Shown here: positions 1 to 6,581 of the stretch, piece after piece
Layout: every line of letters begins with the position of its first letter
Position numbering within the stretch: the first letter of the stretch is position 1
Source: an uncultured bacterium
GTDB lineage: Bacteria; Cyanobacteriota; Vampirovibrionia; Gastranaerophilales; Gastranaerophilaceae
Direction of reading: 5' to 3'
Assembly (NCBI GenBank): GCA_947365485.1
Contig: CANAXK010000085.1
Location: 1-7,500 of the forward strand
Length of the DNA: 7,500 bases
The notes under the pieces: generated by a model
Database searches by the model: none
Seen by the model: the letters and a program-made list of their open reading frames with translations, nothing else
What the model was told of the DNA's origin: nothing
Program-made: the position numbers and the translations under genes

Positions 1-1699
1 GCTGTTTCCGCAAGCAAAGTTGGCTATCGGACCGGCTACGGACGCAGGATTCTACTACGATTTTGATTTGACTGATGGCTACGCCTTCACTCAGGAAGAT
101 TTGGCTAAAATCGAAGAAGAAATGAAAAACATTATCAAACAAAATCTTACTTTCGAAAAATACGAAGTGCAGGATGTGGACGCAAAAATCGCTGAATTTA
201 AATCAGAAGGCGAGATTTACAAAGCAGAATTACTTGAAGAACACAGAAACGACAACCCGACTTTGTACTTAACTAAAGATAAAGACGGAAATGTTTTGTT
301 TAACGACCTGTGCGCAGGGCCTCACATCCCTAACACGTCTTATATCAAAGGAAACGCGATTAAGCTCCTGAAAGTTGCAGGTGCTTACTGGCGCGGTAAC
401 GAAAAAAACAAAATGCTCCAGAGAATCTATGCGACTGCATACTGGAACAAAGAAGACTTGCAGGCGTATTTGACATTCATTGAAGAAGCAGAAAAACGCG
501 ACCACAGAAAACTCGGCACCCAGCTTGATTTGTTCTCAACAAGAGAAGAACTCGGCGGCGGACTTGTACTGTGGCACCCTAACCTTGCAATCGTGAGGGA
601 AGAGATTGAAAACTACTGGAGATCTGAACACAGAAAACGCGGGTACGTGATTGTAAATACCCCTCAGATTGCTAAATCTAAACTCTGGGAAATCTCAGGA
701 CACATGGATCACTACAAGGAAAACATGTTCTTTGTCCAAAAAGACGAAGATTCAGACGAACAGTTTGTTGTAAAACCAATGAACTGCCCGTTCCATATCC
801 TGATTTATCAGGCAAACAGATACTCCTACCGCTCATTGCCTTTAAGAATGGCAGAACTCGGTACTGTATACAGAAAAGAAAAATCGGGCGCTCTTGCTGG
901 TCTAACCCGTGTTCAAGGGTTTACACAGGACGATGCGCATATCTTCTGTACACCAGAACAACTGGTTGATGAAATCAATGAGATTATTGACTTTGTTGCT
1001 GATACAATGGCAATCTTCAAGATGGACTTTGAGGTTGAACTCTCTACCAGACCTGAAAGCTACGTGGGCGAGATTGAAAACTGGAACAGAGCAGAAGCCG
1101 GCCTGAAAGAAGCAATGGACAGACGCGGTATGAAATACGATATCAACGAAGGTGACGGCGCATTCTACGGCCCGAAAATTGACTTCAAGGTAAAAGACGC
1201 GCTCGGAAGAACATGGCAGTGCGCAACAATCCAGCTCGACTTCAACCTCCCGGCTAGATTCGATATCAAGTATCAGGACAAAGATGGCAGCATGAAGACC
1301 CCGATTATGCTTCACCGCGTAATCTTCGGCTCAATGGAAAGATTCCATGGAATCCTTATCGAACACTATGCCGGCGCGTTCCCGACTTGGCTTGCTCCGA
1401 CACAGGTTGCGATTGTTCCGATTTCTAATGAAAAACATATTGATTTTGCGGAACAAGTCTATAAGAAAATGCGCGATGCCGGTATAAGAGTGAAACTCGA
1501 TGACCGCTCCGAATCAATGAATTACAAGATAAGAGAATCCTTGCAGGACAAAAAGATTCCGTATGTCTGCGTAATTGGCGATAAGGAAATCGAGGCAAAC
1601 GCTGTTGCTGTAAGAAAACGCGGCGTTGGTCAGGTCGGTACTGTGGCTGTGGATGAGTTTATTTCTAATATAGAAAAAGAAATCAAAGACAGAGCATAG
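1..1699 (+). CDS. thrS: Threonyl-tRNA synthetase, N-terminus cut off by window edge
   Basis: Class II aminoacyl-tRNA synthetase that charges tRNA-Thr with threonine in the cytoplasm. The frame is open from base 2 to the TAG at 1697-1699, giving 565 visible residues against a usual length of about 640. The N-terminal TGS domain and the first part of the editing domain, including its HxxxH motif, therefore lie upstream. The TTG at base 20 is an internal leucine codon inside the conserved LAIGP...GFYYDFD stretch and is not the start. The second editing-site motif, CAGPH, begins at base 311. The three expected zinc ligands are present: Cys in MNCPFH (785-787), His in DDAHIFC (938-940) and His in MLHRVIFGS (1313-1315). 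The motif 2 region (RKEKSG then FTQDDAH), motif 3 (GSMERFHGIL) and the anticodon-binding domain (about the last 100 residues) are all intact. The gene is followed 13 bases later by a terminator palindrome, so it is the last gene of its transcript. It converges with the minus-strand operon. Confidence 0.98.
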   Translation, partial: LFPQAKLAIGPATDAGFYYDFDLTDGYAFTQEDLAKIEEEMKNIIKQNLTFEKYEVQDVDAKIAEFKSEGEIYKAELLEEHRNDNPTLYLTKDKDGNVLFNDLCAGPHIPNTSYIKGNAIKLLKVAGAYWRGNEKNKMLQRIYATAYWNKEDLQAYLTFIEEAEKRDHRKLGTQLDLFSTREELGGGLVLWHPNLAIVREEIENYWRSEHRKRGYVIVNTPQIAKSKLWEISGHMDHYKENMFFVQKDEDSDEQFVVKPMNCPFHILIYQANRYSYRSLPLRMAELGTVYRKEKSGALAGLTRVQGFTQDDAHIFCTPEQLVDEINEIIDFVADTMAIFKMDFEVELSTRPESYVGEIENWNRAEAGLKEAMDRRGMKYDINEGDGAFYGPKIDFKVKDALGRTWQCATIQLDFNLPARFDIKYQDKDGSMKTPIMLHRVIFGSMERFHGILIEHYAGAFPTWLAPTQVAIVPISNEKHIDFAEQVYKKMRDAGIRVKLDDRSESMNYKIRESLQDKKIPYVCVIGDKEIEANAVAVRKRGVGQVGTVAVDEFISNIEKEIKDRA

Positions 1700-1712
1700 T
1701 TATGTTTTTTTA

Positions 1713-1753
1713 AATAGTGGCGCCGGATGTACATCCGGCGCCACTATTGTTTT
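1713..1753 (+). terminator. Rho-independent terminator of thrS; perfect 36-bp palindrome
   Basis: Bases 1713-1748 form a perfect inverted repeat centred between 1730 and 1731 (arm 5'-AATAGTGGCGCCGGATGT). The transcript would fold into a long GC-rich hairpin with a tight GUAC tip. On the plus strand the stem is followed by TTGTTTTCT, a moderate U tract, so it fits termination of thrS. On the minus strand the stem is followed by TAAAAAAAC, with no U tract. It would therefore be a poor intrinsic terminator for the converging operon, although the hairpin sits only 5 bases after the minus-strand stop codon and could still protect that mRNA 3' end. A run of seven T's (1705-1711) precedes the stem on the plus strand. 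Confidence 0.75.
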
Positions 1754-2422
1754 CTACCTCTTCATTAACGCCTCGACAATCTCCCAGTCGTCTTCCTCAT
1801 CTATCTCGTAAGCAGTGCAAGCCGGAAGCTCGTATGCGATGATTCTGCCTGATAAACGACACCTGTCTCTTAAAATATTTCCAACAGAGTTAATATAACA
1901 CGCCCCGTTCTCTGCAATTATTCCTTGAAAATCCTGCCTTCGTGGACGGTTGCGGTAATCATAATTAATTGGTTTAACGCCACTCTCTGTCTCTATCCAG
2001 TGAAACTGCTTTTCACGAACCCCTGAAAATCCTGAATCCGCGCGACTCTCAATAAGCGCACTGTACATCCCGTCTATGTGATGGGATTTTAATAATGGCG
2101 AAGTCGCCTGAATCAGTATGAACCTGTCATCCCCGCCTAAATCTGCATTCTCAATGTACTCAAGCATGACACTTTCTGTGGAAGAGCTGTCAGACGCGTT
2201 CTTCGGGTCTCTGTCGTAAACCTCAAGCTTTGGAAGATTGAATGAAAGCACGACCTCCTTGATTTTGGCGCTGTCTGTTGCAATCACGACTTTGTCCACA
2301 CACTCTGCGCTGGATGCAGCAAGCGCTGTCCAGTACACAAGAGGCTTGCCGTTGATTTCTTTTATGTTCTTGAGCGGAATGGACTTGCTCCCGCCTCTAA
2401 CAGGTATAAACGCGATGTTCAT
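1754..2422 (-). CDS. neuA: CMP-sugar synthetase, acylneuraminate cytidylyltransferase family
   Basis: A 222-residue enzyme predicted to join CTP to a nonulosonic acid (sialic, legionaminic or pseudaminic type) to make a CMP-sugar for surface glycans; it should be cytoplasmic. Visible signatures are the nucleotide-binding loop RGGSKSIPLKNI (residues 9-20), LIQATSPLL (103-111), RRQD (161-164), ENGACYI (171-177) and the metal-site region EIDEEDDWE (206-214). This set resembles NeuA/CMAS and LegF/PseF rather than KdsB. The length fits the single-domain form with no extra C-terminal domain. The ATG at 2422 is chosen because GGAGGAG lies just upstream (2433-2427) and the protein then begins MNIAFIPVRGG; a TTG five codons upstream is in frame but poorly placed. 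The gene is last in the minus-strand operon and overlaps the 3' end of the reductase gene by 26 bases, which suggests translational coupling. No sugar-acid synthase or sialyltransferase is in view, so the exact sugar cannot be named; the gene symbol denotes the family. Confidence 0.88.
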   Translation of the reverse strand: MNIAFIPVRGGSKSIPLKNIKEINGKPLVYWTALAASSAECVDKVVIATDSAKIKEVVLSFNLPKLEVYDRDPKNASDSSSTESVMLEYIENADLGGDDRFILIQATSPLLKSHHIDGMYSALIESRADSGFSGVREKQFHWIETESGVKPINYDYRNRPRRQDFQGIIAENGACYINSVGNILRDRCRLSGRIIAYELPACTAYEIDEEDDWEIVEALMKR

Positions 2423-3296
2423 TCTTCTCCTCCGCAATTTTTATCATGTCGTACAAAACCTGATTGTAAGGAGTTGCAACCCCTAAGACTTTGCCAAGCC
2501 TGATTATCTCGCCTGCAAAAATCTCGACCTCGGTTTTCCTGCCAGCTAAAATATCCTGATGCATGGAAGTCTTTCCCTTGTCACACATGAGAGAAAGCGC
2601 ATGCAGAGCATCCTTTTCCAGATTTTCTAACCCGCGAACTCCTCTTCTTGACGCGATTTCACACACCTCGGCAATTATCTTTTTTGCAAAATCAATGAAC
2701 GCAGCGTTCTGCTTCAAATCCCCGAAGGTCATGTCCATTATTGCAGACACCTGATTAGAAAACAGATTCAACGTGAATTTTAACCACATTGAGTAGTCAA
2801 TATCGTCAGGTGTTGAATAATCAACACCCACACGGGTGAAGAAATCAATGATTTCGGAATTGTTCTCTGCGACGATTTTTCCAATCCCGTCCTGCGTTAC
2901 AGAATTACCTGTTCTCACCGCACTGTGCCCGATAAAATACGATTTCAAAACAGCCACGCTTGGATAAGCCGCAGCGATTCTTTCCTCGGACGAGATTCCG
3001 TTCAGGAGCGAAAGTATGATTGTTTTTTCTCCAACGAAATTTTTTATACTCTCTATTGCAGAATCAAGCCCCTGCGCTTTTGTTGAGATGATAATCAAAT
3101 CCGCTTCAAAAGAATCGTCAGGCAAAATGTAGTCAAATTCAAAACTGACCCCGTTAAGAGAAGGTTTTTCCCGCCTGTAACGCTCCAGCCTTTTTGAGTC
3201 TATAAGAATCTTCAAACAGCATTTGTCCTTGAGTTTTGCCGCGTAAGTCAGCCCGACAGCTCCAAGCCCGCAAATTATTACGTTATTGATGCTCAA
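2397..3296 (-). CDS. panE: 2-dehydropantoate 2-reductase (ketopantoate reductase) family
   Basis: A 299-residue NADPH-dependent reductase, predicted to convert ketopantoate to pantoate in the pantothenate/coenzyme A pathway in the cytoplasm. The N-terminal Rossmann domain carries GLGAVG (residues 10-15), STKA (71-74) and LLNG (97-100; the family usually has LQNG). The C-terminal helical domain carries the likely catalytic lysine in WLKFTLN (Lys173, with Asn177 one turn on) and the substrate region SMHQDI...GRKTE (244-256) with its conserved Glu256. The length matches the family. The start is a TTG at 3296 with AGAGGG seven bases upstream; no ATG is available near it. The gene overlaps the end of the YibE/F gene by 14 bases and the start of the CMP-sugar synthetase by 26. 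Many PanE/ApbA paralogues act on other 2-keto acids and no other pantothenate gene is in view, so the family is secure but the substrate is inferred. Confidence 0.88.
   Translation of the reverse strand: MSINNVIICGLGAVGLTYAAKLKDKCCLKILIDSKRLERYRREKPSLNGVSFEFDYILPDDSFEADLIIISTKAQGLDSAIESIKNFVGEKTIILSLLNGISSEERIAAAYPSVAVLKSYFIGHSAVRTGNSVTQDGIGKIVAENNSEIIDFFTRVGVDYSTPDDIDYSMWLKFTLNLFSNQVSAIMDMTFGDLKQNAAFIDFAKKIIAEVCEIASRRGVRGLENLEKDALHALSLMCDKGKTSMHQDILAGRKTEVEIFAGEIIRLGKVLGVATPYNQVLYDMIKIAEEKNEHRVYTC
2427..2433 (-). promoter_or_regulatory. Strong ribosome-binding site of the CMP-sugar synthetase
   Basis: The minus strand reads GCGGAGGAGAAGA directly before ATG at 2422, with the GGAGG core six bases from the start. 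The site lies inside the final codons of the upstream reductase gene. It decides the ATG at 2422 over the in-frame TTG at 2437. Confidence 0.8.
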
Positions 3297-4365
3297 TTTC
3301 GTGCCCTCTTTTTATAAGCTCTGACGCCACAATCGCGGTAATCGGAACACAGATAACAATCCCTATGCTTCCGATAAGCGCTGACGCTATCTCTGTTACA
3401 ACCTGATTCAGGTTAACAAATTTTAGTAAATCAATGTTACTTGCAAGCAAAAGTAGCGGAAGCGAACCGCCCAGATAAACCAGAATCAATGTGTTTGCCA
3501 TTGTTCCGATAATGTCGCGCCCCACATTCATCCCGCAGATGAAAAGCTCCTTAACACTTTTTGTGTTATCAACCGTGTAAATCTCGTTAATCGTGCTCGC
3601 GATTGACATCGCAACGTCCATAACCGCGCCGAGAGTCGCAAGCACGATTGTCACAATTGTTATGCCCACAAAATCCAACTCCGGATGTGCGCTGTACAAG
3701 AACATTGAGTTCTCGTTCGCAAACCCTGTTAAATGCGCCGTGTGGATTGAAATATACGACAGAATCGCTGCAACCAGAAGGCTCAATACCGCGCCAATCG
3801 AAGCAGATGTGCTTTTTGCATTAAACCCGCCCACAAGATACATTGTAACAGCAGTTGAAGCTATGCATACAAGAATCGCACCAAGCACAGGATTCAAGCC
3901 CATAAGCACAAGCGGAGAGAGCACATGGCTTATTAGCAGAACGGTTAAAGCTATTGACACAAGGCTGTACAATCCTTTTTTCCGCCCAACATAAATTAGC
4001 AGCCCGCAAAAAAGAAGCGAAAGCCACACAAGCGTGCCCGACCGCTTTATGTCTTCGACCGAAAACTCCAGACCGTCGCCGTTGTCTTCTACGTGCAGGA
4101 TAACTTTGATGTTCTTTTTGAGCTTGATGTCATAATACGGATTTCCGGTCAGCATGTTATCAAGCTGGACTTTTTCCCCCTTAAACCCGCCGTCAAGAAT
4201 AATAATATCCGCAATCTGTTTTGTTTGCGCAACTTCCGAGCTGTCGTCAATGTCTATGTATTGAACTTGTTGAACTTTTCCTGTAACAGACGGCAGTATT
4301 TTTGTCTCGTCTGCAAAAGCAGGTAAAAGAAAAAAGAATGATAATATTAGTGCTAAGAATCGCAA
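3283..4365 (-). CDS. YibE/F family integral membrane protein, function unknown
   Basis: A 360-residue membrane protein of the YibE/F-like family, which has no established biochemical role. Residues 1-18 look like a signal peptide (Arg2, a hydrophobic core, then PAFA before DE). Residues 19 to about 108 form a polar, probably extracytoplasmic domain. About seven hydrophobic segments follow, near 111-126, 132-152, 157-178, 188-208, 231-256, 285-309 and 322-348. Family hallmarks are GRKKGL (127-132), GAVMDVAMSIAS (246-257) and GTMANTLILVYLGG (287-300). The start is a TTG at 4365, supported by GAGGAG eight bases upstream and by the signal peptide beginning right there. It starts two bases after the ruvB stop and its ribosome-binding site lies inside ruvB, so the two genes are almost surely cotranscribed and coupled. 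It overlaps panE by 14 bases. Some authors propose transport roles for the family; the sequence alone does not show this. Confidence 0.88.
   Translation of the reverse strand: MRFLALILSFFFLLPAFADETKILPSVTGKVQQVQYIDIDDSSEVAQTKQIADIIILDGGFKGEKVQLDNMLTGNPYYDIKLKKNIKVILHVEDNGDGLEFSVEDIKRSGTLVWLSLLFCGLLIYVGRKKGLYSLVSIALTVLLISHVLSPLVLMGLNPVLGAILVCIASTAVTMYLVGGFNAKSTSASIGAVLSLLVAAILSYISIHTAHLTGFANENSMFLYSAHPELDFVGITIVTIVLATLGAVMDVAMSIASTINEIYTVDNTKSVKELFICGMNVGRDIIGTMANTLILVYLGGSLPLLLLASNIDLLKFVNLNQVVTEIASALIGSIGIVICVPITAIVASELIKRGHEIEHQ
3304..3309 (-). promoter_or_regulatory. Ribosome-binding site supporting the panE TTG start
   Basis: The minus strand reads AGAGGG, then seven bases, then TTG at 3296. 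The site lies within the last codons of the YibE/F gene, whose TAA stop (3285-3283) falls after the TTG. This arrangement is typical of termination-reinitiation coupling. Confidence 0.6.
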
Positions 4366-4367
4366 AA

Positions 4368-5435
4368 TTATAACTCCTCAAAAAGCCTCGTCTGGCTTGA
4401 CGGCATGTTGATTCCAAGATGCCTGTAGCCTTCCGGAGAAACCTTTCTTCCTCTTGGTGTGCGCTGCAAAAACCCTGCCTGCAAAAGATACGGCTCGCAA
4501 ACATCCTCAATAGTGCGCACATCCTCACTCAAAGCCGCTGCAATCGTCTCAACCCCGACAGGACCTCCGTCATATTTTTCAATAATCAGATTCAAAAGCG
4601 CCCTGTCTGTTGTGTCCAGCCCGAACTTGTCAATCTTCAAAATATCAAGCGACTCATCCGCAACCCTGCGGTCAATAACCCCGTCGTATTTCACGATTGC
4701 AAAATCAGCCACCCTCTTAACCAGCCTGTTTGCAATTCTCGGTGTGCCTCTTGAACGCATTGCGATTGCGCGCGCGCCCTCTTCTGTCACCTTGATATCC
4801 AGAATTTTTGCTGTGCGTTTTACAACCTCTGAAAGCTCTTCAACTGTATAAAACTCAAGTCTGTGGATGATTCCGAACCTGTCACGTAGCGGACTTGAAA
4901 GCTCTCCGGCCTTTGTTGTCGCACCGATTAACGTAAATTTTGGAATCGGAACCCTCAAAGTCTTTGCGGTCTGGCTCTTTCCGGTTGTCATATCGAGCGT
5001 GAAGTCTTCCATTGCAGGGTAGAGAATCTCTTCTGCAACCTTGTTGAGCCTGTGGATTTCGTCAATAAAAAGAATCTCTCCGCCCTTTAATGACATCAGA
5101 ATCCCGATAATATCTCTGGGGCGCTCAAGCGCGGGCGCTGACGTAATCCTTATTTCGACTCCCATCTGGGCTGCAATAACACCAGCAATCGTTGTTTTAC
5201 CCAAACCAGGAGGGCCGTAAAAAAGCAGGTGGTCAAGCGGCTGTTCGCGTCTTTTTGCAGCTTCGAGCGTGATTTTCAGGGTCTCCTTAAGCGAGCTCTG
5301 GCCGATGTAGCTGTCAAAGTCTTTTGGACGGATGCTGTTCTCAAAAGTATTGTCGTATTCTATTGTCTCGGGTTTTATTACCGGATTTTTCTTAACCCTT
5401 ATCCCTAAATCTTCGTCATCTGATATTATTGCCAT
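4368..5435 (-). CDS. ruvB: Holliday junction branch migration ATPase RuvB
   Basis: Motor subunit of the RuvABC resolvasome: a hexameric AAA+ ATPase that drives branch migration of Holliday junctions during recombinational repair, working with RuvA and RuvC, neither of which is in this window. The 355 residues match the usual length. In order: [11 protein letters not shown] (36-46), Walker A GPPGLGKT (74-81), Walker B LFIDEIH (122-128), sensor 1 LIGATTK (169-175), arginine-finger motif SPLRDRFG (181-188, Arg184), sensor 2 [10 protein letters not shown] (229-238), and the C-terminal winged-helix DNA-binding domain with [10 protein letters not shown] (321-330). All key residues are present. The ATG at 5435 gives the MAIIS opening seen in cyanobacterial RuvBs, but has no clear Shine-Dalgarno sequence. 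It lies 22 bases after the dehydrogenase gene and two bases before the YibE/F gene, in the same direction. The protein N-terminus before the core (about 30 residues) is acidic then basic and looks poorly conserved. Confidence 0.98.
   Translation of the reverse strand: MAIISDDEDLGIRVKKNPVIKPETIEYDNTFENSIRPKDFDSYIGQSSLKETLKITLEAAKRREQPLDHLLFYGPPGLGKTTIAGVIAAQMGVEIRITSAPALERPRDIIGILMSLKGGEILFIDEIHRLNKVAEEILYPAMEDFTLDMTTGKSQTAKTLRVPIPKFTLIGATTKAGELSSPLRDRFGIIHRLEFYTVEELSEVVKRTAKILDIKVTEEGARAIAMRSRGTPRIANRLVKRVADFAIVKYDGVIDRRVADESLDILKIDKFGLDTTDRALLNLIIEKYDGGPVGVETIAAALSEDVRTIEDVCEPYLLQAGFLQRTPRGRKVSPEGYRHLGINMPSSQTRLFEEL
4374..4379 (-). promoter_or_regulatory. Ribosome-binding site supporting the YibE/F TTG start
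   Basis: GAGGAG on the minus strand sits eight bases before TTG at 4365 and also forms the last Glu-Glu codons of ruvB. The ruvB TAA (4370-4368) lies between this site and the TTG. Confidence 0.65.
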
Positions 5436-5441
5436 ACATAA

Positions 5442-5450
5442 ATAATAGCA
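5442..5450 (-). promoter_or_regulatory. Possible extended -10 promoter element for ruvB
   Basis: On the minus strand TGCTATTAT (5450-5442) matches an extended -10 element (TG, one base, then a TATAAT-like hexamer with one mismatch). There is no good -35; the hexamer at 17-bp spacing, TAGAGT, matches the consensus at only three positions. A start site six or seven bases downstream would fall at or next to the ruvB ATG (5435), giving a leaderless or nearly leaderless message. The region is AT-rich, so a chance match is quite possible. Confidence 0.3.
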
Positions 5451-5457
5451 TAAATCA

Positions 5458-6471
5458 TTAGCAAACTCTATTGTTTGACCTCATCCCTTTCAAATAATCC
5501 CTGATATTATTGAACGTAGCCTCAAGCAAATAATTTATTGACTCATTTGTGTTGTAAGCTATGTGCGGAGTTATGATAACATTTTTTAAGCTGAATAACT
5601 TCTGGGAAATGAGCGCTGTTGAAACACACTCCGAATCAGTGTTCTGAAGCACTGTCTGTAATTTTGCAGGGCAGTTTGCAAGAAACTCGCATTCCAAAAC
5701 ATCAAGCCCCGCGCCTTTTACCTTGCCCTTTACCAGATTTTCGTAAAGAGCGGAAATGTCAATAAGCTCGCCTCTTGCAGTGTTTATTATATAAACCCCG
5801 TCCTTCATCTTGTTAAATTCTCTTGCACCCAGCATGTGATAGTTGTCACCTGTATAAGGTGCGTGCAAAGAAATAATGTCCGACTGTTCCAGTAGTTCAT
5901 CCAATGTTACATATTTGCAACTATCATCCAAATCAGGATTCTTCATGTATGTGTTGATTAAGACTCGCATGCCAAAAAATCTTGCAATTTCAGCAACCGC
6001 GCTTCCGATTGAGCCGCAGCCAATGATGCCGATTGTCATATTGTTCAAGGTATGGCCTTCATAGAGCGCATGATTAATCTCGCAGTTTTTCATATCAACC
6101 GCAGCTGGAAGCATGTTTCTTACAAGCGCAATCATCAGTCCGGCTGCGTATTCTGCAACCGCTGTTCTTCCGTAGTGCTCAACATTGAAAACCGCGATAT
6201 TCAGCTTTGTACAGTACTGCAGGTCAATATGATTGAACCCTGTTGAGCGGGTCGCAACCACTCTAAGGTTAGGAAATTTTGACAAAACATCTTCGGTTAA
6301 ATTCGAGCCGGTGAAAATACTTATGACATCAGTCTCTCTAAGCTGCTCGTCTGTAAGCTTTGTGTGTTCGTTTAGAGGCTCCTTGATAAAGGTTATATCA
6401 AAATCAGGAAGCTCGGTCTTTTCAAAAAAACTTTTTTCTGAGTCTCTAAAATCAAACATCAACATTTTCAT
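5458..6471 (-). CDS. D-2-hydroxyacid dehydrogenase, D-lactate dehydrogenase-like
   Basis: A 337-residue cytoplasmic NAD(P)-dependent oxidoreductase that interconverts a 2-keto acid and the D-2-hydroxy acid, most plausibly pyruvate and D-lactate during fermentation. Features in order: [10 protein letters not shown] (74-83), [12 protein letters not shown] (101-112), Rossmann motif GCGSIG (151-156), catalytic Arg233 in NTARGELID, acidic Glu262 after GLDVLEC, and catalytic His303 in TPHIAYNT. The roughly 40 residues between the Glu and the His are longer than in phosphoglycerate or glycerate dehydrogenases and resemble the D-lactate dehydrogenase subgroup. The position that normally holds the NAD-selective Asp at the end of the second Rossmann strand appears to be Thr174, so cofactor preference is uncertain. 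The ATG at 6471 has AAAGGAGA upstream (6488-6481). It is the first gene of the minus-strand operon. It could act on a 2-keto acid other than pyruvate. Confidence 0.92.
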   Translation of the reverse strand: MKMLMFDFRDSEKSFFEKTELPDFDITFIKEPLNEHTKLTDEQLRETDVISIFTGSNLTEDVLSKFPNLRVVATRSTGFNHIDLQYCTKLNIAVFNVEHYGRTAVAEYAAGLMIALVRNMLPAAVDMKNCEINHALYEGHTLNNMTIGIIGCGSIGSAVAEIARFFGMRVLINTYMKNPDLDDSCKYVTLDELLEQSDIISLHAPYTGDNYHMLGAREFNKMKDGVYIINTARGELIDISALYENLVKGKVKGAGLDVLECEFLANCPAKLQTVLQNTDSECVSTALISQKLFSLKNVIITPHIAYNTNESINYLLEATFNNIRDYLKGMRSNNRVC

Positions 6472-6493
6472 TGTAAAAAATCTCCTTTACAAT
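6470..6493 (-). promoter_or_regulatory. Inverted repeat framing ribosome-binding site and start codon
   Basis: On the minus strand ATTGTAAA (6493-6486) and TTTACAAT (6477-6470) are perfect 8-bp inverted arms around the 8-base spacer GGAGATTT. In RNA the GGAG would be in the loop and the first two bases of the AUG would be paired. In DNA the same symmetry could be a repressor operator. The stem is AT-rich and so weak; the function is inferred. Confidence 0.4.
6481..6488 (-). promoter_or_regulatory. Ribosome-binding site of the D-2-hydroxyacid dehydrogenase
   Basis: AAAGGAGA on the minus strand lies nine bases before ATG at 6471, slightly farther than usual. A second in-frame ATG two codons on (6465) would be too distant, so 6471 is preferred. 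The GGAG core falls in the loop of an inverted repeat described separately. Confidence 0.7.
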
Positions 6494-6517
6494 AGTAGTA
6501 TTTACCATTAAAATTTT

Positions 6518-6548
6518 TTGACTATTCTACAAACAGGTAATTTATGTT
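6518..6548 (+). promoter_or_regulatory. Possible sigma-70-type promoter for the glycosyltransferase
   Basis: TTGACT (6518-6523) matches five of six bases of a -35 box. TATGTT (6543-6548) matches four of six of a -10 box at a 19-bp spacing, which is a little long. A start near 6555 would leave about 25 bases of leader before the ATG at 6582. It is the best match in the divergent region; no comparably good promoter was recognised for the minus-strand operon. Confidence 0.35.
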
Positions 6549-6568
6549 ATTGTTGTATGAGAAAATCC

Positions 6569-6574
6569 AAGGAG
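6569..6574 (+). promoter_or_regulatory. Ribosome-binding site of the glycosyltransferase
   Basis: AAGGAG is followed by seven bases and then ATG at 6582. This good spacing fixes the start of the glycosyltransferase. Confidence 0.75.
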
Positions 6575-6581
6575 CCAGCTA

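Noticed and set aside
20..22. TTG as start codon of the ThrRS gene
   Set aside because: The frame continues upstream to the window edge with sequence that fits ThrRS (LFPQAKLAIGP), so the codon is an internal leucine and the gene is truncated.
902..1315. 137-codon open frame antisense to thrS
   Set aside because: It lies wholly within the conserved ThrRS catalytic core on the other strand, has no recognisable domain, and is explained by codon bias of the real gene. The shorter frames at 269-505 and 909-1106 fail for the same reason.
1754..2422. Possibility that the cytidylyltransferase is a CMP-Kdo synthetase (KdsB)
   Set aside because: The RGGSKSIPLKN loop, RRQD, ENGA and IDEEDDW signatures belong to the acylneuraminate type rather than to KdsB.
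2423..2437. TTG at 2437 as an earlier start for the CMP-sugar synthetase (adds MRRRR)
   Set aside because: The strong GGAGGAG site lies inside those extra codons and points to ATG 2422; the extra arginines are simply the translated ribosome-binding site.
2238..2754. Plus-strand small frames opposite panE and the CMP-sugar synthetase (2238-2486, 2563-2754)
   Set aside because: Shadows of well-supported minus-strand genes, with no independent evidence of coding.
3593..3994. 133-codon plus-strand frame opposite the YibE/F gene
   Set aside because: It mirrors the membrane-segment codons of the minus-strand gene and has no ribosome-binding site or known motifs. Frames at 3821-4027 and 4093-4326 are likewise shadows.
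4247..4528. 93-codon minus-strand frame spanning the ruvB/YibE-F junction
   Set aside because: It is out of frame with both genes, both of which are intact and recognisable, so it is not a frameshifted remnant.
4419..4851. Overlapping plus-strand frames opposite ruvB (4419-4754 and 4459-4851)
   Set aside because: They are antisense to a fully intact, strongly conserved RuvB and show no protein family features.
6233..6511. Plus-strand 92-codon frame crossing into the divergent intergenic region
   Set aside because: Mostly antisense to the dehydrogenase N-terminus, low-complexity Ser-rich translation, no ribosome-binding site.
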